The notes: generated by a model from the letters alone, not told the origin. DNA of 64,000 bases from Phenylobacterium sp. (GCF_030681155.1 NZ_JAUXXE010000043.1:1-64000), one strand, 5' to 3'. Positions 44,199 through 53,409 are shown, counted from the stretch's first letter. Translations and numbers: made by a program.

Positions 44199-44576
44199 TC
44201 ACGCCTCGATGGAAATGACCTTCACAGCCCGCAATCGGCCATCGGCGTCCGTCCAACGGAAGATCGCGCCCTCCATCAAGCCGATCAAAGCCGCACCTAG
44301 CGGCGACAATAGCGAGACGTCGCCGGCCGTTTGATCTGCGTCGGCCGGATGCGAAAGACGAACTCGGCTCTCCTGTTTGGTCCGCAGGTCCAGATAGGTC
44401 AGGGACGATCCGGGACGCACGAAGGGCTCCTTCCCGCCATGGGATAGAACGCAGAGGCGATCGAACTCCTCAGCGAACAGGGCCGCACCGGGGGCGTTGG
44501 TCCCTGCGGTTCCCGCAAGGACCTTGAGCTTGGGGACGTCATCGGCAAGCGCGTAGACGGGTGGGCGTGTGAACAT
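44199..44576 (-). CDS. Rnk-type nucleoside diphosphate kinase regulator (GreA/B C-terminal fold)
   Basis: 125 residues from the ATG at 44576. The GreA/GreB C-terminal (FKBP-like) half is visible: VRPGSSLTYLDLRTKQESRVRLSHPADAD, VSLLSPLGAALIGLMEGAIFRW and RLRAVKVISIEA. Its N-terminus (DVPKLKVLAGTAGTNAPG) fits Rnk proteins, which bind RNA polymerase near its secondary channel. It is the last gene of an operon in which a second Rnk-type gene and a Nudix gene come first. It converges on the cyd operon. Confidence 0.85.
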   Translation of the reverse strand: MFTRPPVYALADDVPKLKVLAGTAGTNAPGAALFAEEFDRLCVLSHGGKEPFVRPGSSLTYLDLRTKQESRVRLSHPADADQTAGDVSLLSPLGAALIGLMEGAIFRWTDADGRLRAVKVISIEA

Positions 44577-44595
44577 GACTATCCTCGTATGGCCG

Positions 44596-45039
44596 TCAGA
44601 ATTCGACGGGCGGTTTGAAGCTCGACAGCAGAGCGGCCAACTCAGGTTCCTGAACCAGCCGGGCGGCCTGTTTGGGCGCGCACCAACGCAGGACCCGCTG
44701 GCCCTTCTCGGGCCAGGTCTTGGCAAGGCCGGAGACACGCAGGGCGAACACTCCGACCCGGCAAGTCGCGGCGACACCATCCTTTCCCGTCTGTTGGTAA
44801 CGATAGGCGCCAATCTCCTTGAGACCGACGACGTCACCCTGGACGCCGGCCTCCTCGAAAGCTTCCCGCCGGGCGGTTTCGCCGTTCGTCGCATCGGCCC
44901 CATCAGGCCAGCCCTTCGGCAAGACCCAGCGGCCGGTTCCCCGCGATGTGATCAGCAGGACGCGGGGGTCGCCGTCCACGCCGATCGTGAACGGCAAGGC
45001 GGCGAACTGGCGAGAGAGCTTTGGCTCCGCCCCACTCAC
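44596..45039 (-). CDS. Nudix hydrolase
   Basis: 147 residues, starting with the GTG at 45039 that overlaps the upstream stop (GTGA). The Nudix box is WVLPKGWPDGADATNGETARREAFEEAG, with the REAFEEAG core intact; the box is slightly irregular at its first Glu. TRGTGRWVLPKG and GAYRYQQTGKDG fit diphosphoinositol/diadenosine polyphosphate hydrolases of the alphaproteobacterial type. The substrate is a nucleoside or inositol diphosphate. It stands between two Rnk-type genes. Confidence 0.88.
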   Translation of the reverse strand: MSGAEPKLSRQFAALPFTIGVDGDPRVLLITSRGTGRWVLPKGWPDGADATNGETARREAFEEAGVQGDVVGLKEIGAYRYQQTGKDGVAATCRVGVFALRVSGLAKTWPEKGQRVLRWCAPKQAARLVQEPELAALLSSFKPPVEF

Positions 45040-45422
45040 TTGCCGATATCCAGGACGTGGACGCTGCGCATCCCGCCGTTGGTCCACCAACTGAACACGT
45101 CATCGACGCCCAGTCCCAGCAGAGCCGCGCCGACCGGCGAGGTGACGGGGATGCTGCTCTCATGAATGCTGCCATCGCCGGGCATGACCACGCGCGCAGT
45201 GCGCACGCGTCGGCGTTGGACATCGCAATAGGTCACTCGTGAGCCGATCCGGACGAAGGGCGCTCCGGCTTTCGGGTCCTCGACGACCGACAGGCGGCCG
45301 ATCTCGGCAGCCAGGAGCATGGGCCCCGGCGCCGTCGCCCCTTCGAGTATTTGCCCCAGGCTCGAGAGGGCGCGGAAATCATCGTTCGAAACGAAAACGG
45401 GCGGCGGCGTGGTGATGGTCAT
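45036..45422 (-). CDS. Second Rnk-type regulator (GreA/B C-terminal fold)
   Basis: 128 residues. It has the same fold as the gene at 44199: IGRLSVVEDPKAG, FVRIGSRVTYCDVQRRRVRTARVVMPGD, IPVTSPVGAALLGLGVDDVFSWW. It differs strongly in sequence, so it is not a recent copy. Its stop overlaps the Nudix start by 3 bases. Both Rnk proteins may modulate RNA polymerase under low-energy or low-oxygen conditions; that is inference from position beside the bd oxidase. Confidence 0.83.
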   Translation of the reverse strand: MTITTPPPVFVSNDDFRALSSLGQILEGATAPGPMLLAAEIGRLSVVEDPKAGAPFVRIGSRVTYCDVQRRRVRTARVVMPGDGSIHESSIPVTSPVGAALLGLGVDDVFSWWTNGGMRSVHVLDIGK

Positions 45423-45460
45423 AGGAAAGCTCCTTGGAAATAAGGGGATGGCTGGCGACG

Positions 45461-45616
45461 TCAGACGCGGCCGCGGGGATCGCCGCGATCCAGCCAGACG
45501 GCGAAGATCGCCCCGACCGGGTCATCGAAGCGTCCGCTGCGAACTGCGCGGCGGAAGGTCACCCACCGCGCCACGCCGGCGAGAGCGGCGAGGGCCGCCA
45601 TCAACAAGGTGGTCAT
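45461..45616 (-). CDS. CcoS/FixS-like small membrane protein (tentative)
   Basis: 51 residues from the ATG at 45616. One membrane helix (LLMAALAALAGVARWV) is followed by RRAVRSGRFDDPVGAIF, close to the CcoS motif WAVRSGQFDDLEG that marks the cbb3 oxidase assembly protein. The WA of CcoS is not conserved and no ccoNOQP genes are near, so this is a low-confidence call. It is on the same strand as, and 38 bases ahead of, the second Rnk-type gene. Confidence 0.4.
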   Translation of the reverse strand: MTTLLMAALAALAGVARWVTFRRAVRSGRFDDPVGAIFAVWLDRGDPRGRV

Positions 45617-45798
45617 GACGGGACCGATCACGACCGACCTCGCGAGGCGGCCCCCTGCCCCCGTCGCAGATCGACGGCATAAGCGCGCGGGGAGAAGACC
45701 GGCGTCAGGAACTGGAAAGCGTTGAGGCTCGCGCCTGAAGGGGCCACGACTGCTTCGCCCGCGCTGGAAGGCGCAGGTTCTTTGATCTTGTGAGACAC

Positions 45799-46301
45799 GA
45801 TTCATTCTTGGCGGGTGAACGCCCGCTCCAAGCTTTCATGCAATTTATGACGAGGACAATGAAGTCTTCCCCGAACCGCGCGACATTGGCCGCAAGCAGT
45901 TCGGGGTTAAGACTGTTCGATGGCGCCGCGTTGTTGCTTCCGGCGCGGGCTGTTCGATGTCCGCAAATTCATGATGCGGCCAGGATGGGCCAGGCCATGC
46001 CGCATGTCAAATCGCGGTTTCTTAACTGGATTTCCGGGATCCCGAGCGGCCGCCGATTGACTTTCCCGGTCGGCTAGCCATGTTCAGAGGGTCATGTGGT
46101 CCCTCCCTCCTCCCGATGGCCGCCGCTGCCATGCAGGCCGGCGCGTCGAAGGCGAGCTGCCCCGAGCTTAGGCGTCCCCCTGCCGAGCTCGGGGCCGGCT
46201 GGCCTGAGCGTCAGCCTTTGACGGGATAGAACTCACACCCAAATCGCCTCTCCGTCGACGCTTCCGCGCGCAGGTGCGGCGCGCCCTACGGGAGACACCT
46301 C
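45799..46301. other. Non-coding gap of about 500 bases
   Basis: No frame here shows family motifs or a convincing ribosome-binding site. A 95-residue open frame on the plus strand (45790-46077) has no recognisable domain and poor start context. At the downstream end GGAG (46291-46294) serves the small gene at 46302. Promoters for the flanking genes probably lie here, but no box was strong enough to name. Confidence 0.5.
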
Positions 46302-46505
46302 ATGTCTTTGAGCCTTCACGACCAACAGCTGCGGATCGCCGATCTGGAAACCGCCCTGGTCACTCTCGTCCAGACCTTCGCTGGAACTCATCCGGCAAAC
46401 GCCTTCGCGGTCAGCGAGGCAGCACGCGCCTTGCGGGCCCAGGGCTCAAAGGGCGCCGCCGGCCTGCTTGAAGGCGCGGCCGCGAACGCCGCCTATCGCC
46501 GCTAA
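46302..46505 (+). CDS. Small hypothetical protein
   Basis: 67 residues with GGAG 7 bases before the ATG. The sequence is helical and rich in Ala (MSLSLHDQQLRIADLETALV, then AARALRAQGSKGAAGLLEG). No family is recognised. It is 13 bases ahead of the next gene on the same strand and probably co-transcribed with it and hemD. Confidence 0.6.
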   Translation: MSLSLHDQQLRIADLETALVTLVQTFAGTHPANAFAVSEAARALRAQGSKGAAGLLEGAAANAAYRR

Positions 46506-46518
46506 GAGGGCCAAAGCC

Positions 46519-47172
46519 ATGACATCCGCGCCCTCGACGATCGGGATCGCCGATTCCATCGTCGCCTCGGCGGCCGCCACAGCGATTATCGAGGTTCACC
46601 AGGAAATTCATGACCTCGCGACCCAGGCAGGCCGCGCGGGCGTTGTGGCGCGTCTTCGCGAGCGCTCCGCCGAATTAGCCCATTCGGGGGCCGCCCGAGA
46701 GCAACTGAAGAGCCGCGCCTTGGAAGTCGCCGCCGACGACTTGGCCTGGGGGCGCGCGGCTCTGTCCAACTGGCCGACATTCTTCGCCGAAGAATGGCGC
46801 CCCAGCCCGGAAAGCCGGGCGGAGCTGAGACGGCTGGTCACGCCCTACCAACCGGCCGACACCGTGGCCTCCTCGGTGGCCGCGGCCATCGAGGCGCGCC
46901 TGATGCAGGATGGCGAAGACTCCTTCGCCGCGGCCCGCCAACTGGCCGAGCGCCTAGCCGACGAAATCACCTTACAGTCGGCCTTGTGGGACGATCCGCG
47001 CCTCGCTGCGGACCTGAACGCGCGCCGGCTCATGCGGGCCGGTGAGATCGGCCTCAGCCTGCGCCTTGAGGCGATCGAGCGTCGAAGGATGGAGCACGCA
47101 AGGCAGCCGAGAAAGGGCGGCGTCTGGAAATGGTTGAAGGTTCCGTTCGGGCCACGGGCGTCGCGGGCCTAG
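46519..47172 (+). CDS. Hypothetical helical protein
   Basis: 217 residues from the ATG at 46519, with GAGGG about 10 bases ahead. The protein is almost wholly helical and Ala/Arg/Glu-rich: SAAATAIIEVHQEIHDLATQ, DTVASSVAAAIEARLMQ, AARQLAERLADEITLQSALW. It has no membrane segment and no known motif. Its end overlaps the hemD start by 43 bases. Confidence 0.6.
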   Translation: MTSAPSTIGIADSIVASAAATAIIEVHQEIHDLATQAGRAGVVARLRERSAELAHSGAAREQLKSRALEVAADDLAWGRAALSNWPTFFAEEWRPSPESRAELRRLVTPYQPADTVASSVAAAIEARLMQDGEDSFAAARQLAERLADEITLQSALWDDPRLAADLNARRLMRAGEIGLSLRLEAIERRRMEHARQPRKGGVWKWLKVPFGPRASRA

Positions 47173-47864
47173 GCGTCTGGATCACACGGACTTTGCCGGG
47201 CGCTGCATCGACCGCCGACCGCGTTCGGGCGCTGGGCTGGGCGGCTCTCGTTAGCCCGCTGCTGGAGGTCAGGCCGCTCAATGAACCTCTCTGTCTGAAC
47301 GGCGTCGGCGCCCTGGCCTTCACGAGCCCGAACGGCGTCGCCGCCTTCACGCGCCTGGACGACGAACGCGGCCTGCCGGTGTTTGCGGTTGGCGATGGCA
47401 CGGCTGATGCGGCCCTCGCGGCCGGGTTCGCTACCGTCACCTCGGCGGCTGGCGACGTTCACGACCTGATCGCCTTGATCCCCGCGCGACGGCAGGACTT
47501 CTCCGGTCGCCTGGTTCGCCCTGGAGCGCGGGAACCGGCCGGCGATCTCGACTCCGCCCTGGCCGCACGTGGAATCGAAGCGACGAGCTGCGTGGTCTAC
47601 GAAACCGTCGCCACCGCGCTCCACGCAGATAGCCCCGAAGTGCGCAAACTAGTGTCGGGCGAGCTCGCGGCGGTGATGATCCACTCGCCGCGGGCCGGAC
47701 GCCTTTTGGCCGGCATGCTGGACGGCATGACCCCTGTCCCGGCGCGCATCGTCTGCATCTCGGCCGCGGCGGCTCGCCCTCTGGTGGAGGCGGGCTGCAC
47801 GACTGTCATCGTCGCAGCGCATCCCGGCGAAGCGGCCATGCTGGCCGCGCTGGGCGCGCCGTGA
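47130..47864 (+). CDS. hemD: Uroporphyrinogen-III synthase
   Basis: 244 residues. The HemD family is low in identity, but the pattern GVWITRTLPGAASTADRVRALG, then ALAFTSPNGVAAF and the second half AAVMIHSPRAGRLLAGML and VCISAAAARPLVEAGC shows the two alternating alpha/beta domains. It closes hydroxymethylbilane to uroporphyrinogen III in heme synthesis. The ATG at 47130 lies inside the previous gene; no better start is visible. hemC is not adjacent. Confidence 0.82.
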   Translation: MVEGSVRATGVAGLGVWITRTLPGAASTADRVRALGWAALVSPLLEVRPLNEPLCLNGVGALAFTSPNGVAAFTRLDDERGLPVFAVGDGTADAALAAGFATVTSAAGDVHDLIALIPARRQDFSGRLVRPGAREPAGDLDSALAARGIEATSCVVYETVATALHADSPEVRKLVSGELAAVMIHSPRAGRLLAGMLDGMTPVPARIVCISAAAARPLVEAGCTTVIVAAHPGEAAMLAALGAP

Positions 47865-47903
47865 GACGTGTCCCGGCAGGCCCAGCCCACCGGGACCTCA
47901 TCA

Positions 47904-49181
47904 CTAGATTTGAGCCAGCGCTTGGTCGAGATCACCGATGATGTCGTCGATGTGCTCCAGCCCGACCGATAGCCGCACCACGTCCGGACCAGCGCCAGCC
48001 GCACGCTGAGCGGCCTCTTCCAGTTGCCGGTGCGTGGTCGAGGCCGGGTGGATAATCAGGCTTCGGGTGTCGCCCAGATTGGCCAGGTGTGAAAACAGCT
48101 TCACGCCGCCGACCAGCTTGACCCCCGCGTCGAACCCGTCCTTCAGCCCGAAGGTGAAGACCGAGCCCGCCCCGCGCGGCGTGTATTTCTGCGCCTTGGC
48201 GTAATAGGGATCAGTCGGCAGGCCGGCATAGGAAACCCACGCCACCTTCGGGTGCTTCTGCAGCCATTGGGCGACGGCCATTGCGTTCTGGCAGTGCCGC
48301 TCCATCCGAAGCGGCAGGGTCTCGATCCCGGTCAGGATCATGAAAGCGTTGAACGGCGACAAGGCCGGCCCAAGATCGCGCAGGCCGAGCGCCCGGCAGG
48401 CAACGATGAAGGCGACCGGACCAAAGGCCTCAGTGAACACCTTGCCGTGGTAGCTGGCGTTCGGCTCGGACAGGTAGGGGTACTTACCGCCCGCCTTCCA
48501 GTCGAAACGCCCGCTGTCGACGATAACCCCACCCAGCGAATTGCCGTGACCGCCCAGGAACTTGGTCAGCGAGTGGACCACGATGTCGGCCCCGTGCTCG
48601 AACGGCCGGCAGAGGTACGGGCTGGCCATGGTGTTGTCGACCACCAGCGGCACCCCGGCTGCGTGGGCGACCTCTGCGATAGCCGCCAGGTCGGTGATCA
48701 CGCCACCCGGATTGGCGATGGATTCCACGAAGACCGCGCGGGTCTTGTCGTCGATTGCCGCCGCGAAATCAGCGGCGTCGTCACTGTCGATGAAGGTGAC
48801 GCCCCAGCCCATCCGCTTGAAGCTCTGGCCAAGCTGGTTGATCGAGCCGCCATAGAGCTTTCGCGAGGCGACGATGTTGCAGCCCGGCTCCATCAGGGTG
48901 TGGAAGACGATGAACTGCGCGGCGTGCCCGCTGGCGACGGCCAAGGCGGCCATGCCGCCCTCCAACGCCGCAACCCGCTCTTCCAGCACGCTGGTCGTCG
49001 GGTTCATCAGACGCGTGTAGATGTTGCCGCCCTGCTCGAGATTGAACAGCGCCGCGGCGTGGTCGGCGTCGTCAAAAACATAGGAAGCCGTCTGATAGAT
49101 CGGCGTGATCCGCGCCTTCGTGGTGGGATCCGGAGCGGCTCCGGCGTGGATGGCCAGGGTTTCCATCTTCGGCGAGGTCAT
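47904..49181 (-). CDS. metY: O-acetylhomoserine sulfhydrylase/aminocarboxypropyltransferase
   Basis: 425 residues, the length of PLP-dependent Met[22 protein letters not shown], the PLP Lys in [33 protein letters not shown] and the final [20 protein letters not shown] are clear. It joins sulfide to O-acetylhomoserine to make homocysteine. GGAAGGAAG precedes the ATG. The 228-base leader shows no SAM-II or SAM-V riboswitch motif. Confidence 0.95.
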   Translation of the reverse strand: MTSPKMETLAIHAGAAPDPTTKARITPIYQTASYVFDDADHAAALFNLEQGGNIYTRLMNPTTSVLEERVAALEGGMAALAVASGHAAQFIVFHTLMEPGCNIVASRKLYGGSINQLGQSFKRMGWGVTFIDSDDAADFAAAIDDKTRAVFVESIANPGGVITDLAAIAEVAHAAGVPLVVDNTMASPYLCRPFEHGADIVVHSLTKFLGGHGNSLGGVIVDSGRFDWKAGGKYPYLSEPNASYHGKVFTEAFGPVAFIVACRALGLRDLGPALSPFNAFMILTGIETLPLRMERHCQNAMAVAQWLQKHPKVAWVSYAGLPTDPYYAKAQKYTPRGAGSVFTFGLKDGFDAGVKLVGGVKLFSHLANLGDTRSLIIHPASTTHRQLEEAAQRAAGAGPDVVRLSVGLEHIDDIIGDLDQALAQI

Positions 49182-49409
49182 AGGCTTCCTTCCTGCGTCG
49201 CAAGGCGCTTTGTCTGTGTTGTTGGGTACTGGCTCTCACACTCCAGGCCGAGTTCCAACCTTCGGCTGCAACGCCAGATCGCTTTTGCGCTCTGAGAAGT
49301 GGAGAGCGGCGTCTTCATGGATCATTCCGGCGTCAGGACTAAGGGCTTCACCCCACAGAAATGGTCGCCGAGCAGGCTCATGGTGACGCCTTAGGGCGAA
49401 GGACTGCTC

Positions 49410-50156
49410 ATGCGCGACCTCACCAAATTCCTCGCCGCCCTGGCGACCGGACTAGTCGCGGCGACATCCGCACAGGCGCAGGACGATTGGCGGGTCAACG
49501 TCACGCCCTACCTCTGGCTCGCGATGCCCAAGGGCGACATCGCCGCGATCTTCGAAAACTCCGATCCATCGGTCGGCGCTCACTTCGACGACGTCGGTCT
49601 ATCAGGCATCTTCACGGGCGCGGTGGACGTTCGCTATGGTCGCTTCGGCATGCTGGGGGACCTGACCTACTACAGCATCAAGGCGGACAAGGACATCACG
49701 CTAGGGTCCCTCCCCGCCATATCCGGCGAGGTGGAAGTCTCGGGCACCAAGGCCCTGCTGGTCGGCTACTACCGAGCCTATGAAAATGAAAAGTCGTCAG
49801 TCGATGTCATGGCGGGGCTTCACTACCTGGGCACCGAACTAGACATCGACGTCACTGGGCCCAATCGGCAGATATCGCGCGGCGTCAATGATGACCTGTG
49901 GGACCCGATGGTCGGGGTTCGCGCCAAGACGCGGCTCACCGAACACATCGGATTGTCCGGTCTCGCCACTTATGGCGGCTTCGGCGCGTCGTCGGATTCG
50001 CTCTACGAACTCCACGGCTACGTGACCTACAGTTTCACGCCGACCATCACCGCCGAACTTGGCTATCGCTACTATTCGGCCGACTGGTCAACCGATCGTA
50101 TCGACTACAACGCGGCGTTCGGCGGTCCCGTTCTCGGGATCACCTTCGGGTTCTAG
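49410..50156 (+). CDS. Outer-membrane beta-barrel protein
   Basis: 248 residues. The signal peptide MRDLTKFLAALATGLVAATS ends at AQAQ. Alternating aromatic strands (WRVNVTPYLWLAMP, AVDVRYGRFGMLGDLTYYS, KALLVGYYRAYE, ITAELGYRYYSADWS) and the C-terminal Phe in GITFGF mark a small eight-stranded barrel, OmpW/OmpA-like. No specific role is known. The gene converges on ftsZ with the two stops adjacent at 50156/50157. Confidence 0.8.
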   Translation: MRDLTKFLAALATGLVAATSAQAQDDWRVNVTPYLWLAMPKGDIAAIFENSDPSVGAHFDDVGLSGIFTGAVDVRYGRFGMLGDLTYYSIKADKDITLGSLPAISGEVEVSGTKALLVGYYRAYENEKSSVDVMAGLHYLGTELDIDVTGPNRQISRGVNDDLWDPMVGVRAKTRLTEHIGLSGLATYGGFGASSDSLYELHGYVTYSFTPTITAELGYRYYSADWSTDRIDYNAAFGGPVLGITFGF

Positions 50157-51248
50157 CTACCAGAAGCGCCGAGTCGCCGGCTGCTGATCGCCGCCCTGTT
50201 CAGGCGTTTCTGGCTGTGGAGGCGTCGGAACCGGTCCAATCGGAGCGTCGGTATTCCCCGACGTCATCCCGGTGGCCACGACCGAAACCCGCAGCTTGCC
50301 CTCAAGCGATGCGTCGAACGCCGCGCCAAAAATGATGTTCGCATCCGGATCGGCCTGGTCGGCGATGTCGGTGGCGGCCTCATCGACCTCCAACAGGGTC
50401 ATGTCCGAGCCGCCGGTTACGTTCACCAGCACGGCTTTGGCGCCGGCCAGCGAGGTCTCGTCCAGCAGCGGGTTCTGAATGGCGTTGTGGGCCGCGACGC
50501 TGGCGCGGCCTTCGCCGGTCGCCTCGCCGGTGCCCATCATGGCGTTGCCCATGCCACCCATGACGCTGAGCACGTCGGCGAAGTCGAGGTTGATCAGGCC
50601 CGGCAGCACCATCAGGTCGGTGATGGAGCGGACGCCCGCATGCAGCACCTGATCGGCCATGTTGAAGGCTTCGGCGAAGGTCGTTTGTTCGGTGGCGATC
50701 CGGAACAGGTTCTGGTTCGGCACGATAATCGAGGTGTCGACGAACTGCTGCAGCTCGCGCAGGCCGGCCTCGGCCAGGCGCATCCGGTGACGACCCTCGA
50801 AACGGAAAGGCTTGGACACCACGGCGACCGTCAGGATGCCGCGTTCGCGGGCGCATCGCGCCACGAAGGGCGCCGCGCCGGTGCCGGTGCCGCCGCCCAT
50901 GCCGGCGGTGATGAAGACCATGTCGGCACCGTCCAGATAGTGGACGATATCGCTCATCGATTCTTCGGCGGCGCTCAAGCCCGCGTTGGGGTTCGCCCCG
51001 GCGCCTAGGCCTTGAGTCACATGCATGCCGAGCTGAATGCGCTGGCTCGCGAGCGCCAGCGAGAGCTGCTGGGCGTCAGTGTTGGCCACGACGAAATCGA
51101 CGCCTTCCAGGCCCGATTCGATCATGTTGTTGACCGCGTTGACCCCAGCGCCTCCGACGCCGAACACGACGATACGGGGTTTCAATTGGGTGACCGCCGG
51201 CCGCGAACCGTTATGGGGTGACACTGCCATGCTCCGAAAATCCCTCAT
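50157..51248 (-). CDS. ftsZ: FtsZ paralog lacking the C-terminal linker and peptide
   Basis: 363 residues. The GTPase is complete: [26 protein letters not shown] (117-128) and the T7 loop NLDFAD (220-225) with Asn, Asp and Asp. It resembles Caulobacter FtsZ through the globular part (to about residue 328), but only 35 residues follow, ending ATRRFW. The long linker and the LEIPSFLRR-type FtsA-binding peptide are missing. No dcw gene is near, so the main FtsZ is expected elsewhere. Start 51248 has AGGGAC 7 bases ahead; 51230 is an alternative. It could copolymerise with, or regulate, the main FtsZ. Confidence 0.93.
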   Translation of the reverse strand: MRDFRSMAVSPHNGSRPAVTQLKPRIVVFGVGGAGVNAVNNMIESGLEGVDFVVANTDAQQLSLALASQRIQLGMHVTQGLGAGANPNAGLSAAEESMSDIVHYLDGADMVFITAGMGGGTGTGAAPFVARCARERGILTVAVVSKPFRFEGRHRMRLAEAGLRELQQFVDTSIIVPNQNLFRIATEQTTFAEAFNMADQVLHAGVRSITDLMVLPGLINLDFADVLSVMGGMGNAMMGTGEATGEGRASVAAHNAIQNPLLDETSLAGAKAVLVNVTGGSDMTLLEVDEAATDIADQADPDANIIFGAAFDASLEGKLRVSVVATGMTSGNTDAPIGPVPTPPQPETPEQGGDQQPATRRFW

Positions 51249-51347
51249 ACGTCCCTGTCGTGATCAGCAGCGGTTCCGCAACCGAACGCGGACCAGTTCC
51301 ACAGGATTGTGGTGCGAACCGGGCGGCTCGCGACCTATCCCCAGCTC

Positions 51348-51503
51348 TTAGAAAGTGTTCGCAACCTGCGTGATCCACATGACCAGCGCGCACAGGGCGG
51401 CGCCGGTCACCACACCACGCATAAATGCGCCGTGCCGATCCCACCAGATCCGGCGCGCCCGAAAGCGCTGCGCCCGATCTACTCTCCTGCGTCCAATAGC
51501 CAT
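51348..51503 (-). CDS. Candidate small single-helix membrane protein before ftsZ
   Basis: 51 residues from the ATG at 51503. A very basic start (MAIGRRRVDRAQRFRARRIW) leads into one helix (GVVTGAALCALVMWITQVA). There is no strong ribosome-binding site. It lies on the same strand between the LpxA-type gene and ftsZ. Whether it is translated is uncertain. Confidence 0.35.
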   Translation of the reverse strand: MAIGRRRVDRAQRFRARRIWWDRHGAFMRGVVTGAALCALVMWITQVANTF

Positions 51504-51560
51504 GGCGGTCACTTCGCCTATCAGGCGACAAACGGCAAGCCGAAGGTGGGCGATTGGGCG

Positions 51561-52355
51561 CTAGGCCGCAGCCGCCAAGCCTCGGCGAGAGGTGGTGATG
51601 ACCCCGCGCGTGGTGCTCCGCAGGAAGGCCGCCAGGCGCTTCACCCGCTCGTCCCTAACACCTGCTTCGACCGCCGCGATCCGTTCCGCCAGTGGGCCTT
51701 GGCCGAGGAACAGCTCACGATAGGCTCGCTTGAGCGTCGCGATCTCCAAGCCTGAAAGTCCCGCTCGCTTGAGGCCGACAAGGTTCAACGAGACCAGGCG
51801 CGCGCGGTCGCCTTGGACCAGGCAATATGGAGCGACATCCTGGGTGACGATGGAGCCTCCGGCGACGAACGCCTGGGTTCCGATTCGCACATGCTGATGA
51901 ACGGCGCACAGCCCGCTGAGCTGGGCCATGTCTCCGATCTCTACGTGACCTCCCAAGGTCGCGGCGTTGGCCAGGACGATCTCGTCGCCCAACCGGCAGT
52001 CGTGGGCCACATGCGCGGTCGCCATGATCAAATTGCGCGAACCCAGGACCGTGACGTCGTCGCCGCCCGAGTGAACGGTGACGAACTCTCGAAAGACGTT
52101 GCCGTCGCCGATCACCAGTCGCCCAATGTCCCCGCTCCGCCCGGTGATCTGCGGACTGGCCCCTATCGAGCAAGACGCCAAGAAGCGGTTGCCGACACCG
52201 ATTTCCGTATCGCCCTCGATCACAACATGCGGACCGACGACATTTCCCGGTCCCATACGAACCCCTGGTCCGATCACGGCGTAGGGGCCAATCTCGCAGC
52301 TCTCATGGATAGAGGCGCCGGCGGCGATGACCGCGGTTGAGTGAATGCTCGACAT
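51561..52355 (-). CDS. lpxA: UDP-GlcNAc O-acyltransferase, LpxA
   Basis: 264 residues with the left-handed beta-helix hexapeptide repeats (IGPYAVIGPGVRMGPGNVVG). The catalytic His pair is in TAHVAHDC, and GLCAVHQHVRIG, VQGD and NLVGLKRAGL match LpxA active-site and CoA-binding segments. It starts lipid A synthesis by acylating UDP-GlcNAc. It stands alone, outside the usual lpxD-fabZ-lpxA-lpxB cluster, so a second copy is likely elsewhere. It sits behind a 151-base gap and ahead of ftsZ. Confidence 0.88.
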   Translation of the reverse strand: MSSIHSTAVIAAGASIHESCEIGPYAVIGPGVRMGPGNVVGPHVVIEGDTEIGVGNRFLASCSIGASPQITGRSGDIGRLVIGDGNVFREFVTVHSGGDDVTVLGSRNLIMATAHVAHDCRLGDEIVLANAATLGGHVEIGDMAQLSGLCAVHQHVRIGTQAFVAGGSIVTQDVAPYCLVQGDRARLVSLNLVGLKRAGLSGLEIATLKRAYRELFLGQGPLAERIAAVEAGVRDERVKRLAAFLRSTTRGVITTSRRGLAAAA

Positions 52356-52506
52356 CGCTGGACCCTAGGCCTCGCACCCGGCAGACCAACTCAACTTGCG
52401 TGTCCAATTGCGACGAGCCTGGCGTGGTGTTCAATGATCGTCGCGGCGCTGCGCCGCGCGATCGCTTACACATAGCTCTTGAGATTCGCCGCTTCGGACC
52501 TGCCCA

Positions 52507-53409
52507 TTGCCTGCCGCTGTCTATGGAACACCGCCCAACGACGTCCTTGAGACGCCCAAGGGCGCCCGCCAACTTTCACCCCTCATTCCGGGCTCCGACG
52601 ATGTGGCTCAAATCGCCGATGCGTCGCTGGATGAAGTGGCGCTGCTGGTCCCGCCCGGGGCTGTCGAGGCGCGCTACGTGGTCGCCCAGGCGCTGCGAGT
52701 CCTGGCCCCTGGGGGCGCGTTGGTCGCCGCCGCCCCGAAGGATCGTGGTGGACTGCGCCTGAAGCGGACCTTGGAAGGCTTCGGCTGCGAGGTCGCCGAG
52801 ACGGCCCGGCGCCATCACCGCATCTGCGCCGTTGAACGGCCTGCGACGCTTATCGGTCTTGAAGAGGCTATCGCCGAAGGCGCGCCGCGCCAGATGCCCT
52901 CGGGTCTATGGTCGCAACCGGGCGTGTTCAGTTGGGAACGCCTCGATTCCGGCAGCGAGCTGCTGCTCAAACACCTCCCCAAGCTGAAGGGCCAGGGCAC
53001 CGACCTTGGGGCTGGCATTGGCTGGCTGTCGCGCGCTGTGCTGACCTCGCCCGACGTGACCAAGCTTCGGATTATCGAACTCGATCGCCGCGCCTATGAC
53101 TGCGCCCGGCGCAATATCGAGGACGAGCGGGCGACCATCGAGTGGGCCGATGTGCGCAACGTGGCGCCGCCGCTCACCGACCTCGACTTCGTGGTGATGA
53201 ACCCCCCCTTCCATGATGGCGGTGCGGAAGATCGGGCGCTTGGCCAGGCCTTCATCCGGGTCGCTTCCAGCGCCCTTCGCAAGGGCGGCACGCTCTGGCT
53301 GACCGCCAACCGTCACCTCCCCTATGAGACCGTGCTCAACGAGGCGTTCAAGGTGGTTAAGCCGGTGGCCGACGCCAGCGGCTTCAAGATCTACGAGGCC
53401 CGCCGATGA
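52507..53409 (+). CDS. rsmC: RsmC-like 16S rRNA guanine-N2 methyltransferase
   Basis: 300 residues starting with TTG at 52507 (GGACC ahead). The two-domain RsmC/RlmG layout is visible: a first inactive methyltransferase-like half (VVAQALRVLAPGGALVAAAPKDRGG) and an active half with SAM motif TDLGAGIGWLSRAVL and the NPPF catalytic loop in FVVMNPPFHDGG. It modifies a guanine of 16S rRNA, m2G1207 in E. coli. It overlaps rsuA by 4 bases. Confidence 0.88.
   Translation: MPAAVYGTPPNDVLETPKGARQLSPLIPGSDDVAQIADASLDEVALLVPPGAVEARYVVAQALRVLAPGGALVAAAPKDRGGLRLKRTLEGFGCEVAETARRHHRICAVERPATLIGLEEAIAEGAPRQMPSGLWSQPGVFSWERLDSGSELLLKHLPKLKGQGTDLGAGIGWLSRAVLTSPDVTKLRIIELDRRAYDCARRNIEDERATIEWADVRNVAPPLTDLDFVVMNPPFHDGGAEDRALGQAFIRVASSALRKGGTLWLTANRHLPYETVLNEAFKVVKPVADASGFKIYEARR

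Noticed and set aside
45628..45798. 56-codon GTG frame before the CcoS-like peptide
   Set aside because: No ribosome-binding site and no recognisable motif; the overlap with the next start is not enough support.
49182..49409. SAM riboswitch in the metY leader
   Set aside because: SAM-II is common before such genes, but its conserved GATTT and GCTAAA-type core was not found. A weak GTTGG/CCAAC pairing alone is not convincing.
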